The notes under the pieces: generated by a model
Database searches by the model: none
What the model was told of the DNA's origin: nothing
Seen by the model: only the letters and a program-made list of their open reading frames with translations
Position numbers and translations under genes: made by a program
NCBI GenBank assembly: GCA_022826005.1
Contig: JAJDVT010000109.1
Span: 62,001-126,000 of the forward strand
Direction: 5' to 3'
Length of the DNA: 64,000 bases
Source of the DNA: Gemmatimonadota bacterium
GTDB lineage: Bacteria > Gemmatimonadota > Gemmatimonadetes > Longimicrobiales > Gaopeijiaceae
Part shown: positions 39,911 to 48,735 of the stretch, piece after piece
How the letters are laid out: every line of letters starts with the position of its first letter
How positions within the stretch are numbered: position 1 is the stretch's first letter

Positions 39911-40354
39911 ATGACCGTGATCCTCGGCGGCATCCTGCTCGCCGCAGGCGTGATGCTCGTCGTCCTGGAGCCGGTGTTTTCGGGGCGCGGCGCACCCCTC
40001 TACGACGGTGTGGACGATTTTGACAAAGGGGCCGCCCGGCGGCGGGTCGCGCTCACCGCGTTGCGCGATCTGGAGTACGACCGGGCGACCGGCAAGCTGG
40101 ACGGCACCGACTACGAGCTCCTGAAGACCGAGCTTTCCCGCGAGGCTCTGCAGCACCTCGGCACTCGGGGGGCGGGCGGAGGCGATCCGGTCGTCGAGCG
40201 CGCGTCGAGAGAGCTGGAGGAGGAGATCGAGCAGATCCGAAGGGCGCTCCGCGAGGGGCTCCAATGCGGAGAGTGCGAACACCTGAACGTCTCCGGCGCA
40301 CGGTATTGCGGGCGCTGCGGTGAGGCGCTGGCGGTCCATGGAGGGGCCTCTTGA
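39911..40354 (+). CDS. CcmI-like membrane protein with C-terminal zinc ribbon
   Basis: A 147-residue protein between ccmF and ccmA. It has one N-terminal membrane helix (about 3-20), then a stretch typical of CcmI N-terminal regions (ALTALRDLEYDRATGKLDGTDY), a charged helix (EELEEEIEQIRRAL) and a C-terminal zinc-ribbon-like CGEC...CGRCG. Its position in a ccm operon without ccmH suggests an apocytochrome- or heme-handling adaptor. The CcmI likeness is short and the zinc ribbon is unusual for that family. The function is inferred only. Confidence 0.7.
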   Translation: MTVILGGILLAAGVMLVVLEPVFSGRGAPLYDGVDDFDKGAARRRVALTALRDLEYDRATGKLDGTDYELLKTELSREALQHLGTRGAGGGDPVVERASRELEEEIEQIRRALREGLQCGECEHLNVSGARYCGRCGEALAVHGGAS

Positions 40355-41055
40355 CGCTGGCCGCGCGCAATCTTGTGTGCAGCTACGGACCGACACGGGC
40401 CGTGGACGGCGTCGATCTCGAGGTGGCCGACGACTCGATCCTGGCCGTTTTCGGGCCGAACGGGGCGGGGAAGACCACGCTGCTCAAGGCGCTCAGCGGC
40501 GAACGGACACCCGATGAAGGGGTGGTAGTGGCGGACGGCAAGGCGATCAGGGGATCGGATCCGGAGTGGCGGTGCCGGGTCGGGCTGGTTTCGCACCGCA
40601 CAGGCCTCTACATGAAGCTCACCGTGATGGAGAACCTCCTTTTCTTCGGCGTGCTGCACGGCCTGGCGAAGGCTGCCCTTGCGGCAGAGGAGGCGCTGGC
40701 CGCGGTGGGCGCTCCCGAACTCGCCCGGCACCGCGCGGAGGTGCTTTCCCACGGGCAGCGACAACGGGTTGCGCTGGCTCGCACCCTCCTCCACGATCCC
40801 GACATCCTCTTTCTGGACGAGCCCTTCTCGGGGCTCGACCCCAACGGCGCCGAGGCGCTGGAGGCCGTGCTGCGGGAGCGCAGGTCACCAGGGAGAATAG
40901 TCGTGCTTGTGACACACGACCTGCGGCGGGGACTCAGGCTGGCCGACCGGGTGGTGGTGCTGCGCCGCGGCCGCAAGGTACTGGACGACGACCGGGCGGA
41001 GTGCGAGGCGGAAGCGCTGGTGGGCCTCTTCACCGACTCTGGAAGCCCCGCGTGA
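40351..41055 (+). CDS. ccmA: Heme-export ABC transporter ATP-binding protein CcmA
   Basis: A 234-residue ABC ATPase that powers release of holo-CcmE from the CcmABCD complex. Walker A GPNGAGKTT, the signature LSHGQRQRV (His in place of the usual Gly), Walker B ILFLDEPFSGLD and the switch histidine in VTHDLRRG are present. The start is TTG 40351, overlapping the preceding stop (TTGA) with GGAGGGG upstream. Position beside ccmB and ccmC makes the assignment firm. Confidence 0.94.
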   Translation: MTLAARNLVCSYGPTRAVDGVDLEVADDSILAVFGPNGAGKTTLLKALSGERTPDEGVVVADGKAIRGSDPEWRCRVGLVSHRTGLYMKLTVMENLLFFGVLHGLAKAALAAEEALAAVGAPELARHRAEVLSHGQRQRVALARTLLHDPDILFLDEPFSGLDPNGAEALEAVLRERRSPGRIVVLVTHDLRRGLRLADRVVVLRRGRKVLDDDRAECEAEALVGLFTDSGSPA

Positions 41056-41726
41056 CTTCGCTGCGCTGGATCGGCGTGATCGCCTGGAAGGACCTGCGCG
41101 CCGAGTTCCGCTCCGGCGGCAGAATCGCCGCGATGATCTCCTTCTCGGTGCTGGCGTGCTTCCTCTTCAGCTTCTCGCTGGGGAGTCTGGTCGCGGGCCG
41201 GGATGTCGCGGCCGGGCTTCTCTGGCTGACGGTGCTCCTTGCGTCGATCTCCGGGGCCGGACGCACCTTCGACGCGGAGGAGGAGGACGGCGCCTTCCGT
41301 CACCTGCTCCTCTCACCGGTGTCCCGCCACGCGATCTTCCTGGGCAAGGCCGCCGCCAACCTGGTGCCGGTCACGCTGGTGGCCGCCTTCACCCTCTTCG
41401 CCCTCACCCTGTTCTTCAGGATCGCCGCCCCCGGCTCCGTGGCACTGCACGCGGCCATTCTCCTCCCGGGCGCCATCGGGCTCGCCGCCGCGGGAACCCT
41501 CTTCGGCCTGATCTCCAGGCACAGCAGCCTGGGCGACTCGCTCCTCCCGGCGCTCACCTTCCCGGCGCTGGTGCCCCTCGTGTTCTTCGGCGCGACGGCA
41601 TCGTCCAGGGTCTTCCTCGACCGGCCCTGGGCGGAGATTTCGGGTCCGGCGCGGTTGCTCTGGGGCATTGCGATCGGCGTCGTTGCGGTCGGCGCGCTCC
41701 TGTTCCGTTATCTTACGGACGATTAG
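41052..41726 (+). CDS. ccmB: Heme-export ABC transporter permease CcmB
   Basis: A 224-residue membrane protein with six hydrophobic helices, the usual CcmB size. The N-terminal AWKDLRAEFRSGGR, the central SGAGRTFDAEEEDGAFRHLLLSP and SRHAIFLGKA segments are typical. The start is GTG 41052 within the ccmA stop (GTGA). It forms the membrane part of the CcmABCD complex with CcmA and CcmC. Confidence 0.93.
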   Translation: MTSLRWIGVIAWKDLRAEFRSGGRIAAMISFSVLACFLFSFSLGSLVAGRDVAAGLLWLTVLLASISGAGRTFDAEEEDGAFRHLLLSPVSRHAIFLGKAAANLVPVTLVAAFTLFALTLFFRIAAPGSVALHAAILLPGAIGLAAAGTLFGLISRHSSLGDSLLPALTFPALVPLVFFGATASSRVFLDRPWAEISGPARLLWGIAIGVVAVGALLFRYLTDD

Positions 41727-41732
41727 CAACCC

Positions 41733-42554
41733 GTGGACGAATCCCGCGCCGCACCGCGAGCGGCTGCGACCCGTCCCACGGGCCGTCGGCAAGCGATGCA
41801 CGCACAGGAGGCTACGGGGCCGCGTCACGGCATGCGAATCGGACACGGGAATGGGGGAAGGCTCGCGTACCTGGGCTTCGGCCTTGCAGCCGCGGGCGTC
41901 GCTACGATTCTGCTGGTCCACTGGCTGGTGGCGTTTTGGGTGCCGACGGAGGCAGCGCAGGGCGTGGTGCAGCGGATCTTCTACATTCACGTCCCCGCTG
42001 CGTGGGCATGCTTCCTCGCCGCCACCGTGGCTGGTCTGGCCAGCGCAGCCTACCTCTGGCTGGAGGACGAGCGGGGGGACATGGCCGCCGTCGCGGCGGC
42101 GGAAGCGGCCCTCGTCTTCGGTGCCATCGTGCTTCTTACCGGTCCGCTCTGGGGACGCATCGCATGGGGGGCCTACTGGGACTGGGGGGAGCTGCGCCTG
42201 ACGCTCACCCTGCTGCTCTGGTTCAGTTACCTGGGGTACTTCCTGATCCGTGGGTCCGTCGCGGACCCCAGGAAGGGCAAGCGTTTCGCGGCCGTTGTCG
42301 CGATTATCGGCGTGCTCAGCATCCCCCTGAATCACGTCAGCGTCGTCTGGTTCCGCTCGCTGCACCCGGAGCCGGTCGTCTTCAACCCCGAGGGCCCGTC
42401 ACTCCCCGGCGAAATGCTCGCTACGCTGCTGACGTCCCTCGCGGGATTCATGATGTTGTTCCTGGGCCTCTTCACGATCCGCTATGTGATCGAAAACCAC
42501 CTGCGGCACCGAAACCGGACCTCTCAACCGGACAACTCCGGAGCGTTGACATGA
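41733..42554 (+). CDS. ccmC: Heme-handling protein CcmC
   Basis: A 273-residue polytopic protein that loads heme onto CcmE. Six membrane helices, the periplasmic IHVPAAW and LNHVSVVWFRSLHP histidine segments and a WWD-type motif are present. That motif reads WGAYWDWGELR, where canonical CcmC proteins have WGxxWxWDxRL, so the acidic residue is shifted. The start is uncertain: GTG 41733 gives a long polar N-terminus of about 45 residues; ATGs at 41796 and 41832 are alternatives. No strong ribosome-binding site distinguishes them. Confidence 0.9.
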   Translation: MDESRAAPRAAATRPTGRRQAMHAQEATGPRHGMRIGHGNGGRLAYLGFGLAAAGVATILLVHWLVAFWVPTEAAQGVVQRIFYIHVPAAWACFLAATVAGLASAAYLWLEDERGDMAAVAAAEAALVFGAIVLLTGPLWGRIAWGAYWDWGELRLTLTLLLWFSYLGYFLIRGSVADPRKGKRFAAVVAIIGVLSIPLNHVSVVWFRSLHPEPVVFNPEGPSLPGEMLATLLTSLAGFMMLFLGLFTIRYVIENHLRHRNRTSQPDNSGALT

Positions 42555-42751
42555 TCTGGCGCAGCTCAATCGGCACACTCTGGCTCCTGCTCACCCCGGC
42601 CGTGGTGGCCGCTCAGGCAGCGGATGGAGGGCGTGGCGCGCTCCGTCCGTATGTTCACGTGCTGCTTGCCTACGCGGTCGTCTGGATTCTGATTCTGTTC
42701 TGGGTCTGGTGGATTGCGCGAAAGCTCTCGCGGTTGAATAATGGACACTGA
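42551..42751 (+). CDS. ccmD: CcmD-like small membrane protein
   Basis: A 66-residue protein at the end of the ccm operon. The C-terminal half carries the CcmD pattern: RPYVHVLLAYAVVW, a hydrophobic helix, then a basic RKLSRL end. The N-terminal half has a second hydrophobic, signal-like segment ending VVAAQA, which most CcmD proteins lack. ATG 42551 overlaps the ccmC stop (ATGA). CcmD stabilises CcmC-CcmE contact and helps release holo-CcmE. Confidence 0.85.
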   Translation: MIWRSSIGTLWLLLTPAVVAAQAADGGRGALRPYVHVLLAYAVVWILILFWVWWIARKLSRLNNGH

Positions 42752-42922
42752 GGAATAGTGGGGACGGTTCCCTCATGGAGGCCGGGAGGCTATAGTCACT
42801 CCGACGAACCCTTTCAACCTTGCTACGCTGATTCGTGCGATGCCCGGGGCAATGGAGCCTTTCCGGGCTCGTCAGCCCAGCACAATTGGCCGGATGGCCT
42901 ACAGACACTGGAGACGATTCCG

Positions 42923-44365
42923 ATGACCCACCGACGCCCGAAGCTGCTTCACGCGGCTGCTGTCGCCCTGCTGGCCCTCGCTTTGCTGGCGAGGCCCGGC
43001 GCAGCCCAGAACAACGGTACGACCAGTACGCTCCGGTACGGCTCGGGGCTCCTGGACATTCCGGTGGCGACCGTCCTTCCCCACCTCACCATAACCGGAA
43101 CGTATTCCGGGTTCCGGATCTCGATTCCGAACACGCAGATCATCGACCGCAACGGCAACGTGGTGGGCCAGGGACCAGCTTTCGAAAAGTGGCTGTCGGA
43201 CGGGTCGATCGCGATGGGTCTCTTCAACCGTGCGGAGCTCGGCATCAGCATCCAGCACTTCGACGATCCCGACGAGGGCGGCAACCTCCTGGGCGCTTTC
43301 GGACGGGTCTCGGTGCTCCCGGCGTCGGTCCGGTACCTCGATCTGGCACTCGGGGCGCGCTACGTCACCTCCCCGTCCTTTGGCGACGACTATGGCAACT
43401 ACGAGTTCCAGCCGTCCCGCTTCGCCTTTCCGGACTCGCGCGTCTACAGCGGCTACAACGGCCACAACGACTTCAGCAGCAACTTCACGCCCTATGCCGT
43501 CGCGACCGCCACGTTGCCCGGGTTTGACGCCGGCCCCGACTACGACATCACCCTCAACCTGGGCTGGGGCGCGGGGATGTTCACCGCAGGCAGCGACCTG
43601 GAGTTCTACCGGACGGCTTCCTCCAACGGCATCTTCATGGGTTCAGCGCTCAATTTCTCGATGGGTGGCGGACGCTTCCTGAACCTGATGGCGGAGTTCA
43701 ACGGCTTCGACACCAACGCCGGCCTGCAGGTCGACTTCGGCGGGCTCAGATTCGGTGCCTTCATGCTCGGGCTGCAGCACGACGGTTCCTCGACCATCAA
43801 GTCGCGCAAGTTCGGCATCCTGGGCTCGATCGCCTTCTGCGCCGAGCACGGCGGCCTCTGCAGCAACGTGCCCGAACCGCCGGCCCCCGACACGGTGATG
43901 CTGCCCGCTCCGCCGCCGGACACGGTGGTCATCGAGCGGACGACCACGCCTCCGCTTCCCACCGGGACTCCGGCCACGATCTGCCTCGCGACCGGCATGA
44001 ACGTGCAGGTGATGCTCACGGCGGCCGGAGACACGCTGGTGGGACCGAACCGGGTGTCCATGCGCGCACTCGGCCCGGGGATCGTCTTCGCGGGCGCCTA
44101 CGCCGGTGATGCCGAGTGGTTCAACGAGGACGAGCCGGTGATGGTCGAGGAGCGGCGCTTCGACAAGTCGGGGAATCCGCTGAGGCTCGACTGCGGCAAC
44201 ATCATGCAGATTGCCATGCACGAGGGCGTGCCGGTCTTCGTGGAGCGCTCGGCCGAGGAGCCGTACACGATGGTGTACGTCCCCGTGGTCGCGGGGGAGT
44301 GGCAGGGCTACGAGTACGGCCTGCAGGGGACGCGCGGCCAGGCGCAAGGGGGCACGCGCGAGTAG
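42923..44365 (+). CDS. Exported outer-membrane-barrel-like protein, function unknown
   Basis: A 480-residue protein with a signal peptide (residues 1-28, ending ARPGAAQ). Residues about 35-310 show amphipathic strands and aromatic girdle residues of an outer-membrane barrel (RYLDLALGARYV, YDITLNLGWGAG, LQVDFGGLRFGAFMLG). A Pro/Thr-rich linker (about 320-350, DTVMLPAPPPDTVV) leads to a compact C-terminal domain of about 120 residues. GGAGA precedes the ATG at good spacing. It follows ccmD after 171 bases and likely has its own promoter; a short hairpin (GGGCTCGTCAGCCC) lies in that gap. I do not recognise the family. Confidence 0.7.
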   Translation: MTHRRPKLLHAAAVALLALALLARPGAAQNNGTTSTLRYGSGLLDIPVATVLPHLTITGTYSGFRISIPNTQIIDRNGNVVGQGPAFEKWLSDGSIAMGLFNRAELGISIQHFDDPDEGGNLLGAFGRVSVLPASVRYLDLALGARYVTSPSFGDDYGNYEFQPSRFAFPDSRVYSGYNGHNDFSSNFTPYAVATATLPGFDAGPDYDITLNLGWGAGMFTAGSDLEFYRTASSNGIFMGSALNFSMGGGRFLNLMAEFNGFDTNAGLQVDFGGLRFGAFMLGLQHDGSSTIKSRKFGILGSIAFCAEHGGLCSNVPEPPAPDTVMLPAPPPDTVVIERTTTPPLPTGTPATICLATGMNVQVMLTAAGDTLVGPNRVSMRALGPGIVFAGAYAGDAEWFNEDEPVMVEERRFDKSGNPLRLDCGNIMQIAMHEGVPVFVERSAEEPYTMVYVPVVAGEWQGYEYGLQGTRGQAQGGTRE

Positions 44366-44386
44366 CGACGGACGTTCACTCCGCCG

Positions 44387-45814
44387 TCAGGCCTCGCGCC
44401 CGAGGATACGGGCGATCCCGGGCGTGAGGTCGGCGGCGGTGTCGATGTCGGACTCCACTTCCAGAAGCGTCACGGCCAATCCGTCCGCGCGCGCCCGGTC
44501 CAGGGTCTCTCTCATCACCGATCCGGTGCTCCAGCGGATTCCCCTGAAGAGGCGGGGCCGGGGCTGCCGCAGCCCGAGCAGGTAATAGCCGCCGTCCCGC
44601 GAGGGACCGACGACCACATCCGCCGAGTCCAGCGCGCTGAGGGCCCGGCGGATCGTCGTTCGGTCAACCGCCGGTGCGTCGGTACCGATGACGACCGCCC
44701 GCCCGGACCCCTCGAATGCGCGGTCGAACATCCGTGACATGCGCTCTCCCAGGTCTCCCGAGCCCTGGGGCCAGTACCGCGCAGCCCCTGCGCCCAGCCA
44801 TTCCCGAACCTCGCGCTCGGCGCCATCGGGCGTGAAACACACGGTAACGGTGGCCGGAGAGCCCGCCACCCGGTCGATCACGACACGGCCCATCCGCCGG
44901 TAAAGCGCGGCCGCGCGTTCGTCGCCCAGGGTGCGGGCGAGACGGGTCTTGACCGCGCCGGGGCGGGGAGCCCTGGCGAAGACGAGCAGGTTGGGGGCGG
45001 TGGTGAACTCCGGCCGAGGGCGAAGCCGAGCCGAGCCTGCGGAATCGGGTGGGCTTGCGTGGTTGGCAAGGCTCGGCTCATCCGCGGGTCTCGTCCCCTG
45101 AACGGGAGGGCTCGCCAGCCGCCTTCGCGGCGGGTACGCGACCGCCAGCCTGGCGGGATCTGCCCCCGCGAGGAACCGCGAGATCAGGCGGACATTGCGG
45201 AGCAGCCCCCGGATGCGGCCTTCCTCCTCGTAGCGGCGCGGGCTGGTGGTGACAGTCGCAAGAAGGGGGCGGAGCTGTCCCCGCCGCAGCAGCCGCCGGT
45301 TCAGGATGACGTCCTCCATCAGAGGCACGTCGGGGAAGGCGCCACGGGCAAAGAACAGGTCGCGCCGGATCAGGAGCCCCTGGTCGCCGTAGACGAGGCC
45401 GAGGGTGCGTTCGCGGACCCGCTGGCCCCACTCGAGAACGCGGTAGAAGCGGTGGAGGTGTCTGAAGGCGAGCGAGAAGTGGGCTGCGTCGGATCCGTTT
45501 GCCTCTACGTGACGATCGATGGCGGCAAGGGCGGCGTCGTCCAGGCGCGAATCGGCGTGCAGGAAGAGGAGCCAGGGGGTCGTGAGGAAGGCGGCGCCGG
45601 CATTCATCTGGCGGGCCCGGCCGGGGCGGCTCCGCAGGATGAGGGCGCCCCCCGCGCGCCCGGCGCGCACCGTCTCGTCACATGAGCCGCCATCCACGAC
45701 CAGCAGCCTGCCGGGAGGGAGGGACAGCCGGGCAAGATCGGCCAGCAGCGCGGGAAGGGTGGCGGCTTCGTCCAGCGCCGGGATGACGACGCCGAGCGGG
45801 AGATGACTGTCCAC
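44387..45814 (-). CDS. Two-domain glycosyltransferase: TIGR04283-type GT2 fused to TIGR04282/DUF2064
   Basis: A 475-residue fusion. Residues 1-235 form a GT2-type transferase: VVIPALDEAATLPALL, the VDGGSCDET acidic site, the PGRARQMNAGA signature (64-74) and LHADSRLDD. After a Pro/Ala-rich linker (235-272), residues 273-475 form a DUF2064 nucleotidyl/glycosyltransferase: FARAPRPGAVKTRLAR (279-294) and GTDAPAV, GPSRDGGYYLLG. Both families are linked in annotation systems to arsenosugar-type clusters, though no ArsM or radical SAM gene is nearby. The start is GTG 45814, immediately after the stop of the TVP38-DUF547 gene. Confidence 0.88.
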   Translation of the reverse strand: MDSHLPLGVVIPALDEAATLPALLADLARLSLPPGRLLVVDGGSCDETVRAGRAGGALILRSRPGRARQMNAGAAFLTTPWLLFLHADSRLDDAALAAIDRHVEANGSDAAHFSLAFRHLHRFYRVLEWGQRVRERTLGLVYGDQGLLIRRDLFFARGAFPDVPLMEDVILNRRLLRRGQLRPLLATVTTSPRRYEEEGRIRGLLRNVRLISRFLAGADPARLAVAYPPRRRLASPPVQGTRPADEPSLANHASPPDSAGSARLRPRPEFTTAPNLLVFARAPRPGAVKTRLARTLGDERAAALYRRMGRVVIDRVAGSPATVTVCFTPDGAEREVREWLGAGAARYWPQGSGDLGERMSRMFDRAFEGSGRAVVIGTDAPAVDRTTIRRALSALDSADVVVGPSRDGGYYLLGLRQPRPRLFRGIRWSTGSVMRETLDRARADGLAVTLLEVESDIDTAADLTPGIARILGREA

Positions 45815-47338
45815 CTACCTCGCAGTGTCGTTCAGGGTCCAGTCGTAGTCGGTGAAGACCAGCCGTGCGCGGGGGTCCTCCAGCGCCTCACGGGCACCTC
45901 CCTGCGTGTAGCGCGCGAGGAACGCCCTTACCCCGTCATGCCCTCCGAAGTCCTCCTTGAACCAGTCCAGCAGCACGTTCACGCGCACGATCGGCCGACC
46001 CCCGGAGGCGTCCACCCCGAACTGGGCGGGGTCGCTCACGAACGCCGTCACGCGTGCGTCGAGCTGTTTGCCCAGCGTCTCGGCCCGGTACGCTTCCCGG
46101 GTCAGCGGGGGACAGCTGATCGCGGCGCAGTTGATCGCAAAATGGATCCTCGGATCCCCCAGTGGACGGATGATCTCGTGCTCGATCTCGTCCTGGGAGC
46201 GCTCCGCCCCCGCAACAGGGCAGTGCGGGCCGGTGAAGACGTCCCCGATCTGCCAGACGGAGTTGGCCGGGCGGCCCGCGGCGGCGTTCCTGATGCGGAG
46301 CAGGCCGCCGGCCGGCCGGATCGGGTAGTGGGAGACGACCCGCTTCAGCATGCAGGCGTTGTAGGCGTTGATCCAGAAGGCGAGGCGCTCTTCAAGGGGG
46401 GAGCCGGCGAGGGTGGCCTGATCGGTTGCGCTCAGTTCGGCGATGTATCGGTCGAGCCCGGAGGGATCTGCCGCCAGCCGCGCGTAGTCCACCCCCGCGT
46501 CGGTCACGACCGAGGCGAGGACGGCCGTCAAGGCGGCGTGGTCGGGAAGGGTGGGGGCGGCACGGGGCTGTTGCGCGGCCGCGCCGGGGCCGCCCGCCGG
46601 CAGCGCGAAGAGGAGAAGGATGGCGCCCATGCCGGGAAGGCGAACGCCCAGGCGCTTGAGGATCGCGGGCAGGAAGCTGAGCAGCAACAGCAGCGCCCCC
46701 GCGACGAACACCAGGGAAAACGCCTGAGTGCTGGCCTCGCGCGAGCCCTCGAGCAGTGCGTCGGCGAAGAAGGTATAGATCGCGGTGCCGGGCACGATTC
46801 CTATCACCGTCGCCGTGGCGTAGGTGCGCCAGGTGAGGGGCATCAGGCCCGAGCCGAAGTTGAGGGCGTTGAAGGGGACCAGCGGGATCAGCCTCAGGGT
46901 GAGCAGGCCCCGAAACCCGTGCTGCGTGACGACGTTGTCGAGCTTCTCGAGGGCTCGCGAGTCGCTGCCCATAAGGGTGCGCACGCCGTCTCTGCCGAGG
47001 GTGCGGGCGAGGAGAAAGGCCGCGTTCGCGCCGATGTTGGCGGCGAGCATGTTGAGCAGCGTGCCCCACCAGAAGCCGAAGACGGCGCCGCCGGCGAAGG
47101 TGAGAATCGTCCCGGGGACGGCCAGTGCGGTCGCGGCGGCGTAGAGCGCGACGAAGACGACCGGCGCCAGGGAGTAGCCGCGCAGCCAGTCCAGGAACTG
47201 GAAGATTCCTTCGCGCGTGAGGTAGGCGCTCAGCGGCGTCCGCGTGGCGATCAGGAACACCCCTATGAGGAATACGGCCAACAGGCCGAGTTTCATCAAC
47301 GGGCCGGCGCGGCGGGCGCGGGAGATCACTTCAGCCAT
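45815..47338 (-). CDS. TVP38/TMEM64 (VTT) membrane domain fused to DUF547
   Basis: A 507-residue fusion. Residues 1-230 are a VTT/DedA-like membrane domain with several helices, the re-entrant loop VPGTILTFAGGAVFGFWWG and the LRLIPLVPFNALNFGSG motif. Residues about 234-256 look like a leftover signal peptide (GAILLLFALPAGGPGAAAQ), followed by a periplasmic DUF547 domain (about 265-507; ERLAFWINAYNACML, CAAISCPPL, FVSDPAQFGVD). The ATG overlaps the end of the flavoprotein gene by 13 bases. A transport or lipid-related role is suggested for VTT proteins; DUF547 function is unknown. Confidence 0.85.
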   Translation of the reverse strand: MAEVISRARRAGPLMKLGLLAVFLIGVFLIATRTPLSAYLTREGIFQFLDWLRGYSLAPVVFVALYAAATALAVPGTILTFAGGAVFGFWWGTLLNMLAANIGANAAFLLARTLGRDGVRTLMGSDSRALEKLDNVVTQHGFRGLLTLRLIPLVPFNALNFGSGLMPLTWRTYATATVIGIVPGTAIYTFFADALLEGSREASTQAFSLVFVAGALLLLLSFLPAILKRLGVRLPGMGAILLLFALPAGGPGAAAQQPRAAPTLPDHAALTAVLASVVTDAGVDYARLAADPSGLDRYIAELSATDQATLAGSPLEERLAFWINAYNACMLKRVVSHYPIRPAGGLLRIRNAAAGRPANSVWQIGDVFTGPHCPVAGAERSQDEIEHEIIRPLGDPRIHFAINCAAISCPPLTREAYRAETLGKQLDARVTAFVSDPAQFGVDASGGRPIVRVNVLLDWFKEDFGGHDGVRAFLARYTQGGAREALEDPRARLVFTDYDWTLNDTAR

Positions 47339-48735
47339 TGGATCACCTTCTTGAGCGTTCGTCCCGCCGGCGTGTCCAGGCGGGAGCGGAGGAATTCGGC
47401 GGAGGCCCTTTTCACGCCCTCCACCATCGTCGGGTAGGGGAAGATGGTGTTCGCGATCGCGCTCAGGGTCAGCCCGTGCTGCTTCGCGAGCACGAAGGGG
47501 AGGATCAGGTCGCCGCCCCCGTGCGCGACGACCGTGGCGCCCATGATTCGGCCCTTCCTGTCGGCGGAGACCTTCACGAAGCCGACGGCCGCTGCGTCCA
47601 CGATGGCCCGGTCGAGATCGTCCAGCCCGTAGCGGTAGACGGTCCCGCCGGCCCCGGTGGCCTGCTCCTCCGACAGGCCCACATGTGCCACCTCGGGATC
47701 CGTGAAGGTGACCCGGGGAACGTTCTGGTAGCTGATCTTCGTCTTTGCCGGCAGCGTTGCGTTGCGGAGCGCTACCTTGGCCATCTGTTCGGCCACGTGG
47801 GTGAACTGCATCGCGCCGGTGACGTCCCCGACCGCCCACACGGTCCGTCCCGAGGTGCGGAGGTGGGGATCGACGACAACCGCCCCGCGCCGGGTGCGCA
47901 CTCCGGCCGCTTCCAGGTCCAATCCCTCGGTGAGGGGACGGCGGCCCGTGGCGACGAAGACCTCGTGCGCGGAGACGGAATCTCCCCCCGTTGTTTCCAC
48001 CACCTTGCGGCCGCCCTCCTTGCGGACCCCGGTTGCGGCAGCCTCCGTGCGCACATCGATGCCCTCTTCGGCGAGGAGGCGCTGCATGAACTCCGCAACG
48101 TCGGGGTCCTCGTTGATGAGGATTGTGGGAGCCATCTCCAGCACCGTGACCCGGGAGCCGAGCCGCGCGAAGATCTGGGCGAACTCGGTGCCGATGGGCC
48201 CGCCGCCCAGGATCACGATCGATTCGGGCAGTTCGTTCTCGTCAAAGACGGTCTCGTGAGTCCAGTAGCCCGCCTCCCGAAGGCCTGCAACGGGGGGGAT
48301 GGCCGGCACCGCTCCGGTAGCGACAACGAAGCGCTTCGAGCGGATCATCCCCACGCCCTCCACCTCAACCGTGTCCGGATCGGTGAAGCGGGCGGCTCCG
48401 AAGTGCACGGCGACGCCCATCTTGCGGAAGCGCTCGGGATCGTCGTGGTGGGCGACGGTGGCGCGGGCCGACCTCATCCGCTCCATCACCGCCTGGAAGT
48501 CGTGGGCGTGCGCGGCGGCGCGGAGCCCCAGGGCCCGCGCTCCGCTCATCTGGTGCGCCAGGCGGCCCGACGCGATCAGCGCCTTGGACGGCACGCACCC
48601 GGTCCAGAGGCAGTCGCCCCCCAGGGCGTTCTTTTCAACGATCGCCGCGTCCAGACCCAGGTAGCGGGCCCCCGCGGCGGAAACCAGCCCGCCCGTGCCG
48701 CCCCCGAGAGCGACGAGATCGTAGGTGGTGTTCAT
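47326..48735 (-). CDS. Mercuric reductase-like FAD-dependent disulfide oxidoreductase
   Basis: A 469-residue class I flavoprotein disulfide reductase. The FAD loop GGGTGG (11-16), redox cysteines in GGDCLWTGCVPSK (C42, C47), the NAD loop LGGGPIGTEFA and the AVGDVTGA FAD contact are present. The C-terminal catalytic HxxxxE found in lipoamide dehydrogenases (usually HAHPTLSE) reads FPYPTMVEG, so the His is missing. That variant is common in mercuric-reductase-like members linked to TVP38 genes, and here the TVP38-DUF547 gene follows with an overlap. The substrate is unknown; no mer genes are nearby. Confidence 0.87.
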   Translation of the reverse strand: MNTTYDLVALGGGTGGLVSAAGARYLGLDAAIVEKNALGGDCLWTGCVPSKALIASGRLAHQMSGARALGLRAAAHAHDFQAVMERMRSARATVAHHDDPERFRKMGVAVHFGAARFTDPDTVEVEGVGMIRSKRFVVATGAVPAIPPVAGLREAGYWTHETVFDENELPESIVILGGGPIGTEFAQIFARLGSRVTVLEMAPTILINEDPDVAEFMQRLLAEEGIDVRTEAAATGVRKEGGRKVVETTGGDSVSAHEVFVATGRRPLTEGLDLEAAGVRTRRGAVVVDPHLRTSGRTVWAVGDVTGAMQFTHVAEQMAKVALRNATLPAKTKISYQNVPRVTFTDPEVAHVGLSEEQATGAGGTVYRYGLDDLDRAIVDAAAVGFVKVSADRKGRIMGATVVAHGGGDLILPFVLAKQHGLTLSAIANTIFPYPTMVEGVKRASAEFLRSRLDTPAGRTLKKVIQWLK

